Assembly (NCBI RefSeq): GCF_001666835.1
Contig: NZ_LZJF01000027.1
Coordinates: forward strand, 16,412 to 80,411
Direction: 5' to 3'
Length of the DNA: 64,000 nt
From: Mycobacterium sp. E3251
GTDB lineage: Bacteria; Actinomycetota; Actinomycetes; Mycobacteriales; Mycobacteriaceae
Shown: piece after piece, positions 10,363-20,633 of the stretch
How positions within the stretch are numbered: the first letter of the stretch is position 1
Layout: every line of letters begins with the position of its first letter
Made by a program: the position numbers and the translations under genes
Notes under the pieces: model-generated
Database searches by the model: none
Seen by the model: the letters and a program-made list of their open reading frames with translations, nothing else
Told to the model about the DNA's origin: nothing

Positions 10363-10400
10363 GTAACGTGCGCGCAACACGGGGTTGACTGGCGGGCAAC
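10363..10400 (+). promoter_or_regulatory. GlnR-like operator, four half-sites, upstream of glnA1
   Basis: Four half-sites with exact 6-bp spacing read GTAAC-N6-GCAAC-N6-TTGAC-N6-GCAAC. This is the a-site/b-site architecture (22-bp period) known for the actinobacterial nitrogen regulator GlnR (consensus GTnAC-n6-GAAAC). It ends 52 bp before the glnA1 start codon, appropriate for nitrogen control. The assignment is by eye. Confidence 0.6.
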
Positions 10401-10452
10401 ATCTGCTCCATAGCGTCAGGCCGCGGATCTCACCAAGTAAAGGAGCATTTCT

Positions 10453-11889
<1,437 letters not shown>

Positions 11890-11919
11890 CTCGACGTTCG
11901 TCCGCAGTAGCTCCGAGAA

Positions 11920-11969
11920 GAGTCCACCCGCTCCGCGATCAGTTCGTCCATCGCCGAGCGGGTGGACTC
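11920..11969 (+). terminator. Strong stem-loop downstream of glnA1
   Basis: A perfect 14-bp inverted repeat (GAGTCCACCCGCTC, 11920-11933; GAGCGGGTGGACTC, 11956-11969) encloses a 22-nt loop, starting 31 bp after the glnA1 stop. There is no proper U-tract, only a T-rich patch further on. This is typical of mycobacterial hairpins that end or stabilise transcripts, so it could be a terminator or an mRNA-stabilising structure. Confidence 0.55.
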
Positions 11970-12051
11970 ATCGCTTTCTGCAGGAAATGTGGCGGAAAGT
12001 TCAGATTTGAAGCCTTGCGGCGGCAACGGATTCGGCATTAGTTTTTGGGCC

Positions 12052-12231
12052 ATGACTATCAGCACCGCACAGGTAATGGTTAAGAGCGCCCACATCGGCG
12101 GGGGCGCCGGCGGCGGCCGCAATGGCGGCGGCGCCGGCGGGGGCTTCGTTGGCGGCGGTGCCGGCGGCGGCTTCGTTGGCGGCGGTGCCGGCGGCGGCTT
12201 TGTCGGTGGCGGTGCCGGCGGGGGCCGCTAA
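12052..12231 (+). CDS. Short glycine-rich repeat ORF
   Basis: A possible 59-residue product. A short leader (MTISTAQVMVKSAHI) is followed by tandem nine-residue units of the form GGGAGGGFV, three in succession plus degenerate copies, ending GGGAGGGR. The DNA unit is 27 bp. The frame can be extended to an ATG at 11962 for 89 residues, but that start lies inside the glnA1 3' hairpin. No ribosome-binding site is convincing, and the repeats could be a minisatellite that happens to be open. It resembles a tiny PGRS-like tail, without a PE domain. The gene ends 4 bp before the convergent acetyltransferase. Confidence 0.4.
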   Translation: MTISTAQVMVKSAHIGGGAGGGRNGGGAGGGFVGGGAGGGFVGGGAGGGFVGGGAGGGR

Positions 12232-12235
12232 CCAA

Positions 12236-12778
12236 TCACACGATCGGGCTAGGGGGCTCGTCGGGGTCGGCGGTGCCGCCCAGGTCGAGTTGCATCCACG
12301 CGACGTCGTGCCAGCGACCGTGTTTCCATTCGACGCGCCGGTATAGGCCGGCGTCCTGGAACCCGAACGACCGGTGAAAGCTGGTGCTGGCCTCGTTCGG
12401 TTGGGTGATACCGGCGAACGCTCTCCGGTAGCCGCGCTCCGTGAGCCGGCGCAGCAATCGCGTGTAGAGCTGACGACCGCCCCGCGTGCGGTGATGGTCG
12501 AGGTCGACATAAATCCCGGTTTCCACCGACCATTGGAAGCTTGGAAGTCGTAGCAGCGCGTGGCCGTAGGCGAAACCGATGGCCCGGCCGTCGCGTTCGA
12601 GGACGAGCCAGTCGTGCGCGTCGCGGATGCGGTTGGCCATCTCGCCGACGCTCGGGACTTCGACCTCCCAGCTGATCGTCGTTCGCTCGACATACGGGCG
12701 GTAGATCGCAAGGCACGCCGCTGCATCCGCCGCGGACGCCGGACGCACCTCGTCGATGTTCGCTGGCATGCCCGGCAT
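12236..12778 (-). CDS. GNAT family N-acetyltransferase (phosphinothricin acetyltransferase-like)
   Basis: A 180-residue GNAT protein. It has the start region IDEVRPASAADAAACLAIYRP, the substrate-side segment TTISWEVEVPS typical of the phosphinothricin/methionine-sulfoximine acetyltransferase subgroup, the acetyl-CoA loop HHRTRGGRQLYTRLL, and the C-terminal FHRSFGFQDAGLYRRVEWKHG. Starts at 12778 or 12769 (second Met of MPGMPAN) are both possible. It lies in the accessory insert between glnA1 and glnE. Glutamine synthetase is the target of phosphinothricin-type analogues, so the position next to glnA1 is suggestive, but a functional link is inference only. Confidence 0.82.
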   Translation of the reverse strand: MPGMPANIDEVRPASAADAAACLAIYRPYVERTTISWEVEVPSVGEMANRIRDAHDWLVLERDGRAIGFAYGHALLRLPSFQWSVETGIYVDLDHHRTRGGRQLYTRLLRRLTERGYRRAFAGITQPNEASTSFHRSFGFQDAGLYRRVEWKHGRWHDVAWMQLDLGGTADPDEPPSPIV

Positions 12779-12918
12779 TCTTTCAGGCTTGCAAGGGGTT
12801 ACCACCGGCCGCCCAATCGCGATCGAACTCGCGAGACATAAACCACGGCGCTCGTTTGCGGCGTGTCGTCGCGATAGGTTAAGTGTCGCGGCGAGCAGGC
12901 AAGTGTCGCGACGAGCCA

Positions 12919-12983
12919 GCGAGCAGGCGAGCATGGCGAGCAGGCGAGCATGGCGAGCAGGCGAGCGAAGGCGAGCAGGCGAG
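12919..12983. repeat. 17-bp tandem repeat
   Basis: Nearly four tandem copies of a 17-bp unit GCGAGCAGGCGAGCATG: two exact copies, a third with a changed end and an extra base, and a truncated fourth. It lies in the roughly 225-bp gap between the acetyltransferase and the 3' end of the F420-type monooxygenase. No gene is credible in the gap. It resembles a mycobacterial interspersed VNTR locus. Confidence 0.75.
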
Positions 12984-13003
12984 AAGCCGAGAAGGGCCAA
13001 GAG

Positions 13004-13864
13004 CTAGCCGTCGAGCGCCAGGTCCTTGCGAAAGCGCTGCATGCCGTCGATCTTGTCGGCCAGCGACGCGTCCGGCCCCGCGTAGAACATCCACGGCATC
13101 GTAATGATGCCCGTGATCCCCGCGTCGGCGGCGCGTTGGTAGTCGGCGGTGGTGAAGGCGTCGGTCAACGGCGTCAGGATGGTGAAATCGTCCATCGACA
13201 AACCGTTTTCGGCGCGCAACTCCCGCAGCCGGCCCACAGCTTCGATGGCGCGCTCGGTCTTGATCAGATCACCGATCCAGCCTTCGTTGCGGGCGGCGCG
13301 GCGCAGCGCGATGTCGCTGAGCCCGCCGACGTAGACCGGGATCGGCGGCGGCGTCGGCTCCATTTCCAGCCGAGGGGCGCGATAGAACGCGCCCTCGAAT
13401 TCCGTCCAGCCCGTCCGCCACAGCGCGCGCATCAGGTCGATGATCTCGTCGGTCCGCTTCCCGCGGGCCTCGAACCGCTCGCCCATCAACGCGAATTCCT
13501 CACGGCACCAGCCGACGCCGATGCCGAGCTCCACCCGGCCCGCCGCCAGAACCGCCGCGGTGCCAATGGCTTTGGCGGCAGAATACGGGTTACGCATCGC
13601 GGGGATGTAAACGGTGGTGACGAAGCGCAACCGCGTGGTGACCTGAGCCAGCGCGCCGATGAGAACCCACGGGTCGGGCCAGTCCGTGAACGGCTGCCAA
13701 CGCCGTTGCCCGTCCTTGGTGTAGGGGTACGGGGTGTCCAGGGTCTCCAGGTTGACGACGTGATCGGGAATCCCGATGCCGTCGTAGCCGAGTTCGTCGG
13801 CAGCCTTGGCGAGCTCGATGATCTCCCGGGTGTTCAGGAAGGCACTGCTGATGTAGAACTTCAT
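13004..13864 (-). CDS. LLM class F420-dependent oxidoreductase
   Basis: A 286-residue luciferase-like (TIM-barrel) protein. It begins [20 protein letters not shown]; recognisable family segments are GIPDHVV, ELGIGVGWCREEF and PVYVGGLSDIALRRAAR. Members in mycobacteria generally use coenzyme F420 rather than FMN; substrate unknown. The ATG at 13864 overlaps the stop of the upstream thioesterase by four bases (ATGA), so the two are coupled. Together they form an accessory operon downstream of glnE on the same strand, perhaps for oxidation and thioester cleavage of one acyl substrate (inference). Confidence 0.87.
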   Translation of the reverse strand: MKFYISSAFLNTREIIELAKAADELGYDGIGIPDHVVNLETLDTPYPYTKDGQRRWQPFTDWPDPWVLIGALAQVTTRLRFVTTVYIPAMRNPYSAAKAIGTAAVLAAGRVELGIGVGWCREEFALMGERFEARGKRTDEIIDLMRALWRTGWTEFEGAFYRAPRLEMEPTPPPIPVYVGGLSDIALRRAARNEGWIGDLIKTERAIEAVGRLRELRAENGLSMDDFTILTPLTDAFTTADYQRAADAGITGIITMPWMFYAGPDASLADKIDGMQRFRKDLALDG

Positions 13865-14505
13865 TCGGCTTCCCGGGCCCACGCCGGCTCGATGAAGACG
13901 CCCTCGGCCTCGACGGTGACCCCGGCGGCATCCGAAATCGTGCCGCGCGCAAAGACTTTGCGGCCCTCCTTGCCGTCGACCCACGCCTCGCAACGAAGCG
14001 GCCCGAGCGGGGTGCCGCGCAGGTACTTCACGGTGATCGTTCCGGTGAAGCGCGCCTTGGACAGCCCCTCGCTGGCCGCCTCGCCGAGCATGTGGTCGAG
14101 CACCAGGGCGCTGACCCCGCCGTGCACCAGCTTCGGTGGACCCTCGTAGGCCGACCCGAGGACGAACTCACTCCAGCAGCGCCCGCCGCCGTCGTGGTGG
14201 ACGACGATCGGCGGCGCGATCGGGTTGCACACGCCGATCGCGGCGTTGCCCAGCGGCAGCGGGCGGCCGTCGACGCGGTAAGTCACCCCGACCGGCCGGG
14301 TGCGTTGCCGCAGCGACTCAGTGACGGCCTCGATCGCGGACCGTGCCTGGGCGACGACGTCGTCGTCGACTTCGGTCCGGATGGTGGCGTCGACGAGTTC
14401 GCGCACGGCGTCGGCCAAAGGGGCGTAGAGCGCTGTCACTCGCTGCGCCTCCGCCGCGTCGAGCACCTCGAATATGGCGTCCAACGCGCCGGCCTCCTGA
14501 CTCAA
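13861..14505 (-). CDS. PaaI-like hotdog-fold thioesterase
   Basis: Up to 214 residues. The C-terminal two-thirds is a hotdog thioesterase of the PaaI type with the signature [18 protein letters not shown] (HGG motif with the helix carrying the acidic residue) and [17 protein letters not shown]. The N-terminal 60-70 residues are helical and of unknown role. The start is uncertain: a TTG at 14505 overlaps the glnE stop (TTGA) with GGAAGG about 10 bases upstream, and a downstream GTG is possible. The gene is thus at the end of glnE on the same strand and coupled to the following F420-type oxidoreductase. Confidence 0.83.
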   Translation of the reverse strand: MSQEAGALDAIFEVLDAAEAQRVTALYAPLADAVRELVDATIRTEVDDDVVAQARSAIEAVTESLRQRTRPVGVTYRVDGRPLPLGNAAIGVCNPIAPPIVVHHDGGGRCWSEFVLGSAYEGPPKLVHGGVSALVLDHMLGEAASEGLSKARFTGTITVKYLRGTPLGPLRCEAWVDGKEGRKVFARGTISDAAGVTVEAEGVFIEPAWAREAE

Positions 14506-17477
14506 CTGCCAAACACCTTCCGTACCACGACTTTTGCCCGTCGCGTCACCCGTAGATAGTTGTCCAAGAACTCCCCGCCGTCGTCGGTCGGCCAGCCCGC
14601 GGCCACCGCGACGGCGTTGAGCTGGCGTCCGGGTCCCGGCAGCTGATCGGTCGGCTTGCCGCGGACCAGCACCAGCGCGTTGCGGGCGCGCGTCGCGGTG
14701 AGCCACGCCTGCCGCAGCAGATCCACCTCCTCCGCGGGCACCAGGTCGGCCGCGGCGATCGCGTCCAGGCATTGCAGCGTCGAGGTGTTGTGCAGGGCGG
14801 GAATCTCGTGCGCGTGCCGCAGCTGCATCAGCTGCACGGTCCATTCGATGTCGGCCAGTCCCCCGCGGCCCAGCTTGGTGTGCGTGTTGGGGTCGGCGCC
14901 GCGCGGCAACCGTTCGGACTCGACGCGGGCCTTGATGCGGCGGATCTCCCGCACCGCCTCGGCGGACACCCCGGCGGGTGGGTAGCGCGTCTCGTCGGCC
15001 ATCAACAAGAACCGCTCGCCCAGGTCCGCGTCGCCGGCGACCGCGTGCGCCCGCAGCAGGGCCTGAATTTCCCACGGCTGTGCCCACTGCTGGTAGTAGG
15101 CGGCGTAGGCACCCAGTGTGCGCACCAGCGGACCCTGGCGGCCTTCGGGCCGCAGGTTGGCGTCCACCTCCAGCGGCGGGTCGACGCTGGGCGTGCCCAG
15201 CAGCGTGCGGACCTGCTCGGCCACCGTCGTCGACCAGCGGATCGCCACCGAGTCCTCGACGCCGGCCGCCGCCTCGCACACGAACATCACGTCGGCGTCG
15301 GACCCATAGCCCAACTCCATGCCGCCCAGCCTGCCCATACCGATCACCGCGATAACCGCCGGCGCCTTGCCGTCCTTGGGGAGGTTGGCACGGATGATCG
15401 CGTCCAGCGCGGCCTGCAGCACGGCCACCCACACCGAGGTGAGCGCCCGGCACACGTCGGTGACCTCGTAGAAGCCGAGCAGGTCGGCCGAGCCGATGCG
15501 GGCCAGTTCGCGGCGGCGCAGCGTGCGGGCGGCCGCGATCGCGCGCACCGCGTCGGGGTGACGGCCGGCCGAGGCGACCAGCGCCCTGGCCACCGCGGCG
15601 GGATCGGTTTCGAGCAGCTTGGGGCCGGCCGGACCGTCGCTGTAGTCCTCGATCACCCGGGGCGCGCGCATCAACAGGTCCGGCACGTAGGAGGAGGTGC
15701 CCAGCACGTGCATGAGGCGCTTCGCCACCGCGGGCTTGTCCCGCAGGGTGGACAGATACCAGGTCTCCGCGGCCAGCGCCTCGGACAGGCGGCGGTAGGC
15801 CAGCAGCCCGCCGTCCGGATCGGGCGCGTAGGACATCCAGTTCAGCAGTCGGGGCAGCAGCACCGACTGCACGCGCCCCCGCCGGCCGCTCTGGTTGACC
15901 AGCGCCGACATGTGTTTCAACGCCGTCTGCGGCCCCTCGTAGCCGAGCGCAGCGAGCTGCCGTTCGGCGGCCTCCGAGGTCATGCCGTGCCTGATCTCCA
16001 GGCCGGCCGGGCCGATCGACTCCAGCAGCGGCTGGTAGAAGAGCTTGGCGTGCAGCTGCGACACCCGCAGGTTCTGGTGCCGCAGCTCCTCGCGCAGCAC
16101 GCCCGCGGCGTCGTGCCGCCCGTCGGGGCGGATGTGCGCGGCGCGGGCCAGCCAGCGCACGGCCTCCTCGTCCTCGGCCTCCGGCAACAGGTGGGTGCGT
16201 TTGAGCCGCTGCAGCTGCAGCCGGTGCTCGAGGAGCCGGAGGAATTCGTAGGACGCGGTCAGGTTCGCCGCGTCCTCGCGTCCGACGTAGCCGCCCTGCC
16301 CCAACGCCTCGAGCGCGTCCACGGTGGACGCGACGTGCAGCGAATCGTCGCTGCGGCCGTGCACCAGCTGCAGCAGCTGCACTGCGAACTCCACGTCCCG
16401 CAACCCGCCGCTGCCGAGTTTGATCTCGCGGCCGCGCACGTCGGCGGGCACCAGCTGCTCGACGCGGCGGCGCATGGCCTGCACCTCGCTGACGAAATCC
16501 TCGCGCTCGCAGGCGACCCACACCATCGGCATCAACGCGGTCAGGTAGCGCTCGGCGAGTTCCTGATCACCCACGGCCGCGCGGGCTTTCAGCAACGCCT
16601 GGAATTCCCAGGTTTTCGCCCAGCGCTGGTAGTAGGCGATGTGCGATTCGACGGTGCGGACCAGCTCGCCGCTGCGGCCCTCGGGCCGCAGCCCGGCATC
16701 GACCTGGAAGAAGGCCTCCGACGCGATCCGCATCATCTCGCCGGCCAGCCGGGTGGTGAGCGCGTCGGCGCGCTCACCGACGAAGATGACGTCGACGTCG
16801 CTGACGTAGTTCAGTTCGCGGGCACCGCATTTGCCCATCGCGATGACGGCCAGCCGTGGCGGTGTGCGGTCCCCGCACACGCTGGCCTCGGCCGCCCGCA
16901 GCGCGGCGGCCAGCGCGGCGTCCGCCAGGTCCGCCAGCTGGGCGCCCACCACGGTGAACGGCAGCACCGGCTCGTCTTCCACCGTCGCGGCCAGGTCGAG
17001 CGCGGCCAGCACCAGCAGCTGGTCGCGGTACAGGGTCTGCAGGCGCGGCACGATCGAACCCGACGCCTCGTCGACACACTGGGTGAACACCGCCCGCAGC
17101 TCGTCGCGCGTGGGCAGTTTGGCCTTGCCCCGCAACAGTTTCCACGACTGCGGGTGGACGGCCAGGTGATCCCCGAGGGCCAACGACGCGCCGAGTACCG
17201 CGAACAGCCGCCCGCGCAAGGGCCGTTCGGTGAGCAGCGCGGCGTTGAGCTCGTTCCAGTCGGTGTCGGGGTTCTCCGCCAGCCGGATCAGGGCGCGCAG
17301 CGCGGCGTCGGGGTCGGGTGCGCGCGACAGCGACCACAGCAGGTCGACGTGGGCTTGGTCGTCGTGGCCGTACCAATCCAGCTGCGCCAGGCGATCGCCC
17401 GCGGCAGGATCGACCAGGCCAAGCCGGCCCACGCTGGGCAGCCGGGGGCGCTGCGTCGCGGGTTTGGTCACGCCCAC
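14502..17477 (-). CDS. glnE: Bifunctional glutamine synthetase adenylyltransferase/deadenylase
   Basis: GlnE adds and removes AMP on the regulatory tyrosine of GlnA1. The 991-residue protein has the expected two nucleotidyltransferase halves: the N-terminal one with [15 protein letters not shown] and the C-terminal one with [14 protein letters not shown], each with a GlnE/PII-uridylyl domain ([17 protein letters not shown] and [17 protein letters not shown]). Length matches M. tuberculosis GlnE (Rv2221c, essential). Start is a GTG giving [20 protein letters not shown]. It lies between glnA1 and glnA2, downstream of glnA2 on the same strand. Confidence 0.96.
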   Translation of the reverse strand: MGVTKPATQRPRLPSVGRLGLVDPAAGDRLAQLDWYGHDDQAHVDLLWSLSRAPDPDAALRALIRLAENPDTDWNELNAALLTERPLRGRLFAVLGASLALGDHLAVHPQSWKLLRGKAKLPTRDELRAVFTQCVDEASGSIVPRLQTLYRDQLLVLAALDLAATVEDEPVLPFTVVGAQLADLADAALAAALRAAEASVCGDRTPPRLAVIAMGKCGARELNYVSDVDVIFVGERADALTTRLAGEMMRIASEAFFQVDAGLRPEGRSGELVRTVESHIAYYQRWAKTWEFQALLKARAAVGDQELAERYLTALMPMVWVACEREDFVSEVQAMRRRVEQLVPADVRGREIKLGSGGLRDVEFAVQLLQLVHGRSDDSLHVASTVDALEALGQGGYVGREDAANLTASYEFLRLLEHRLQLQRLKRTHLLPEAEDEEAVRWLARAAHIRPDGRHDAAGVLREELRHQNLRVSQLHAKLFYQPLLESIGPAGLEIRHGMTSEAAERQLAALGYEGPQTALKHMSALVNQSGRRGRVQSVLLPRLLNWMSYAPDPDGGLLAYRRLSEALAAETWYLSTLRDKPAVAKRLMHVLGTSSYVPDLLMRAPRVIEDYSDGPAGPKLLETDPAAVARALVASAGRHPDAVRAIAAARTLRRRELARIGSADLLGFYEVTDVCRALTSVWVAVLQAALDAIIRANLPKDGKAPAVIAVIGMGRLGGMELGYGSDADVMFVCEAAAGVEDSVAIRWSTTVAEQVRTLLGTPSVDPPLEVDANLRPEGRQGPLVRTLGAYAAYYQQWAQPWEIQALLRAHAVAGDADLGERFLLMADETRYPPAGVSAEAVREIRRIKARVESERLPRGADPNTHTKLGRGGLADIEWTVQLMQLRHAHEIPALHNTSTLQCLDAIAAADLVPAEEVDLLRQAWLTATRARNALVLVRGKPTDQLPGPGRQLNAVAVAAGWPTDDGGEFLDNYLRVTRRAKVVVRKVFGS

Positions 17478-17540
17478 GACGGTATCGCAACCCCCCGCAT
17501 CGCACGGGCAAGGCGGCCGCCCTGTTAACGGCGACGCGAG

Positions 17541-18878
17541 TTACAGCGACAGGTAGGTGCTCAGCTCGTACTGCGTGACATGGCTGCGGTAGTTCGCCCA
17601 CTCCGTGCGCTTGTTGCGCAGGAAGAAGTCAAAAACGTGCTCCCCCAACGTTTCCGCGACGAGTTCGGAGGACTCCATGGCACGCAGCGCGCTGTCCAGG
17701 CTGGTCGGCAGCTCGCGGTAGCCCATCGCGATCCGCTCCTCGGGCGTCAGGTCCCACACGTTGTCCTCTGCCTGCGGCCCCAGCACGTAGCCCTTCTCCA
17801 CCCCGCGCAGCCCGGCGGCCAGCAACACGGCGAACGTCAGGTACGGGTTGCAGGCCGAGTCGGGGCTGCGCACCTCGATGCGCCGCGACGACGTCTTGTG
17901 CGGGGTGTACATCGGCACCCGCACCAGCGCGGACCGGTTGGCCGCGCCCCACGACGCGGCGGTGGGTGCCTCTCCGCCCTGCACCAGCCGCTTGTAGGAG
18001 TTGACCCACTGATTGGTGACCGCGCTGATCTCGGAGGCGTGCTCGAGGATGCCGGCGATGAACGACTTGCCGACGTCGGACAGCTGCAGCGGGTCGTCGG
18101 GGCTGTGGAACGCGTTGACGTCACCCTCGAACAGGCTCATGTGGGTGTGCATCGCCGAGCCGGGGTGTTGCCCGAACGGCTTGGGCATGAACGACGCCCG
18201 GGCGCCGTTCTCGATCGCGACCTCCTTGATGACGTAGCGGAACGTCATCACGTTGTCGGCCATCGACAGCGCGTCGGCGAAGCGCAGGTCGATCTCCTGC
18301 TGGCCGGGCGCGCCTTCGTGGTGGCTGAACTCCACCGAGATGCCCATGAATTCCAGCGCTTCGATCGCGTGGCGGCGGAAGTTCGAGGCAGAGTCGTGCA
18401 CCGCTTGGTCGAAGTAGCCGGCGTTGTCGACCGGGACCGGCACCGACCCGTCGTCCGGGCCCGGCTTGAGCAGGAAGAACTCGATCTCGGGGTGGACGTA
18501 GCAGGAGAAGCCGAGGTCGTTGGCCTTCTGCAGCTGGCGGCGCAGCACATGCCGCGGGTCCGCCCAGGACGGTGAGCCGTCCGGCATGGTGATGTCGCAG
18601 AACATCCGGGCCGAGTGGTGGTGGCCGCCGGAAGCCCACGGCAGCACCTGGAAGGTCGACGGGTCCGGGTTCGCCACGGTGTCGGATTCGGAGACGCGCG
18701 AGAAACCCTCGATCGACGATCCGTCGAAGCCGATCCCTTCCTCGAAGGCGCCTTCGAGTTCGGCCGGGGCGATGGCGACCGACTTGAGGAAACCGAGCAC
18801 GTCGGTGAACCACAGCCGAACAAAGCGGATATCCCGTTCCTCCAGGGTGCGGAGGACGAATTCCTTCTGGCGATCCAT
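17541..18878 (-). CDS. glnA2: Glutamine synthetase GlnA2
   Basis: A second GS-I type enzyme, 445 residues, beginning MDRQKEFVLRTLEERDIRF as in M. tuberculosis GlnA2 (Rv2222c). Family motifs present are DGSSIEGF, EFSHHEGAPGQQEID, KPFGQHPGSAMHTHMS and NRSALVRVP. The tyrosine adenylylation loop seen in GlnA1 is not present in the same form. The ATG at 18878 is used rather than an upstream in-frame ATG six codons earlier. The roughly 90-bp upstream region contains a GTAAC-N6-TTAAC element on this strand that faintly resembles one GlnR site. Confidence 0.94.
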   Translation of the reverse strand: MDRQKEFVLRTLEERDIRFVRLWFTDVLGFLKSVAIAPAELEGAFEEGIGFDGSSIEGFSRVSESDTVANPDPSTFQVLPWASGGHHHSARMFCDITMPDGSPSWADPRHVLRRQLQKANDLGFSCYVHPEIEFFLLKPGPDDGSVPVPVDNAGYFDQAVHDSASNFRRHAIEALEFMGISVEFSHHEGAPGQQEIDLRFADALSMADNVMTFRYVIKEVAIENGARASFMPKPFGQHPGSAMHTHMSLFEGDVNAFHSPDDPLQLSDVGKSFIAGILEHASEISAVTNQWVNSYKRLVQGGEAPTAASWGAANRSALVRVPMYTPHKTSSRRIEVRSPDSACNPYLTFAVLLAAGLRGVEKGYVLGPQAEDNVWDLTPEERIAMGYRELPTSLDSALRAMESSELVAETLGEHVFDFFLRNKRTEWANYRSHVTQYELSTYLSL

Positions 18879-18969
18879 AACCGAAACAGTAGGCAACAGC
18901 TGTTAATTCTGTGTTACCGACGCACGATCGGAACAATTGCGAACATTGCAAACAGGCTGCTCAGTGCGG

Positions 18970-20532
18970 TCACGACTGGCAGCGGTAGGCCGCGGGCGGC
19001 AACGTGCCCGCGACGAGATAACGCATGACGGCGGCGTCCACACACTGATCGCCGTTGAACACCGCGGTGTGCTGAGTCCCGTCGTAGGTGATCAACGGGC
19101 CGCCCAGCTGGCGCGCCAGGTTCACGCCGGCCTGATATGGGGTGGCCGGGTCGTGCGTGGTGGAGACCACGACCACCTTGCCCGGCGCGGCGGGCGACGC
19201 GGCGTGCGGCGTCGATGTCGCCGGGACCGGCCACAGCGCGCACAGATCGCGGGGCGCGTTGCCGGTGAACTGCCCGTAGCTGAGGAACGGCGCGGCCTGG
19301 CGGATGCGCTGGTCGGCGGAAACCCAGCTCGCCGAATCCCGCGGCGTGGGCGCGTCGACGCACCGGATCGCGTTGAACGCGTCCTGATCGTTGGTGTAAT
19401 GCCCGCCGCGGTCCCGGCCCTCGTAGTCGTCGGCGAGCAGCAGCAGGTCGCCCGCGTCGGTGCCGCGCTGCAGCCCGAGCAGGCCGCTGGTCAGGTACTT
19501 CCAGTGCGCCGGGGTGTACAGCGCGTTGATGGTGCCGGTGGTGGCGTCGGCGTAGCTCAGGCCGCGCGGGTCCGACGTGCGACCCGGCTTGGCGACCAAT
19601 GGGTCGACCAGCGCGTGGTAACGGTTGACGAACTGGGCCGGGTCGGTGCCCAGCGGGCAGCCCGCCGAGCGGGCGCAGTCGGCGGCGTAGTCGTTGAAGG
19701 CGGTTTGGAAGCCCGCCATCTGTTGGACGTTTTCGTCGACCGGGCCGACGGTCGGGTCGATCGCGCCGTCGAGCACCATCGTCCGGACGTGGGCACCGAA
19801 CTTCTCCAGGTAGGCCGTCCCGAGCTCGGTGCCGTAGCTGTACCCGAGGTAGTTGATCTGGTCGTCGCCCAGCGCCTGGCGGACCGTGTCCATGTCGCGC
19901 GCCACGGACGCGGTGCCGACGTTGGCCAGAAACCCGCTGCCCATCCGGGAAACACACTGCTGGGCCAGCTGCTGGTAGAGCTGTTCGATGTGCGCGACGC
20001 CGGCCGGGCTGTAGTCGACCATCGGCTCGCGCCGGTAGGCGTCGAACTCGGCGTCCGAGCGGCAGCGCAGCGTCGGGGTCGAGTGACCCACCCCCCGCGG
20101 GTCGAAGCCGACCAGGTCGAAGTGCTGCCTGATGGGCGTGCCCTCCAGATTCGGGGCCATCGCGGTCACCATGTCCACCGCGGACCCGCCGGGACCGCCC
20201 GGATTGACCAGCAGCGCGCCGATCCGTTGGCCGGTCGCGGGCACGCGAATCACCGCCAGCTTGGCTTGGCCGGCTCCCGGGTTGTCGTAGTCGACCGGGA
20301 CGGAGACGGTGGTGCATTGCGCGGTGGGCACTTCGTTTGTGTCCGTGGCGAATTGGCCGCAGCTCCCCCAGGCCTGCGGCGTCGCGACCGACGGTTTCGG
20401 CGCGGGGGTCTGCCCCGCACCGGGTTCCGGGGTGGCGCCCGCCACCGGCAGTCCCACCGCCGATTGGCCCACCAGCAGCCCGAATGACAGCAGCGCCGAG
20501 CTCAATGATCTCAGGCGCGACATGGCTGTCAT
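18970..20532 (-). CDS. Secreted alpha/beta-hydrolase, CaeA paralogue (Rv2223c-like)
   Basis: A 520-residue exported serine hydrolase/protease of the tripeptidyl-aminopeptidase-like alpha/beta-hydrolase family. An N-terminal signal peptide (SALLSFGLLVGQSAVGLPVAGA) lacks a lipobox cysteine, unlike the neighbouring paralogue. The fold is marked by NPGGPGGSA (oxyanion), GYSYGTELG (nucleophile Ser), STTHDPATP (Asp region) and DGTQHTAVF (catalytic His). Paired cysteines in the lid (CARSAGCPLG) are typical. It is the downstream member of a tandem duplication with caeA. An alternative start is three codons downstream. Confidence 0.9.
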   Translation of the reverse strand: MTAMSRLRSLSSALLSFGLLVGQSAVGLPVAGATPEPGAGQTPAPKPSVATPQAWGSCGQFATDTNEVPTAQCTTVSVPVDYDNPGAGQAKLAVIRVPATGQRIGALLVNPGGPGGSAVDMVTAMAPNLEGTPIRQHFDLVGFDPRGVGHSTPTLRCRSDAEFDAYRREPMVDYSPAGVAHIEQLYQQLAQQCVSRMGSGFLANVGTASVARDMDTVRQALGDDQINYLGYSYGTELGTAYLEKFGAHVRTMVLDGAIDPTVGPVDENVQQMAGFQTAFNDYAADCARSAGCPLGTDPAQFVNRYHALVDPLVAKPGRTSDPRGLSYADATTGTINALYTPAHWKYLTSGLLGLQRGTDAGDLLLLADDYEGRDRGGHYTNDQDAFNAIRCVDAPTPRDSASWVSADQRIRQAAPFLSYGQFTGNAPRDLCALWPVPATSTPHAASPAAPGKVVVVSTTHDPATPYQAGVNLARQLGGPLITYDGTQHTAVFNGDQCVDAAVMRYLVAGTLPPAAYRCQS

Positions 20533-20633
20533 CGTGTCAGCCCCGGGTACCCGAAGCGGCGCGAAACGGTTACGCCTTGGTCTCGTCTGGCTGCCCTCGC
20601 GGGGGTGCGGCCGGCGTCAGACCTCCACGCGCA

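Noticed and set aside
12001..12726. Minus-strand open frame overlapping the glycine-repeat region and the GNAT gene
   Set aside because: Alternative frame of the GNAT gene; contains no domain, while the GNAT frame has clear acetyl-CoA binding motifs.
12919..12983. CRISPR array
   Set aside because: The units are 17 bp, directly abutting, without unique spacers; no cas genes in the window.
14772..17528. Over 900-codon open frame on the plus strand opposite glnE
   Set aside because: Antisense shadow of the conserved glnE sequence; no recognisable protein family.
18885..18969. Full GlnR operator upstream of glnA2
   Set aside because: Only one degenerate GTAAC-N6-TTAAC pair is present, without a second correctly spaced pair.
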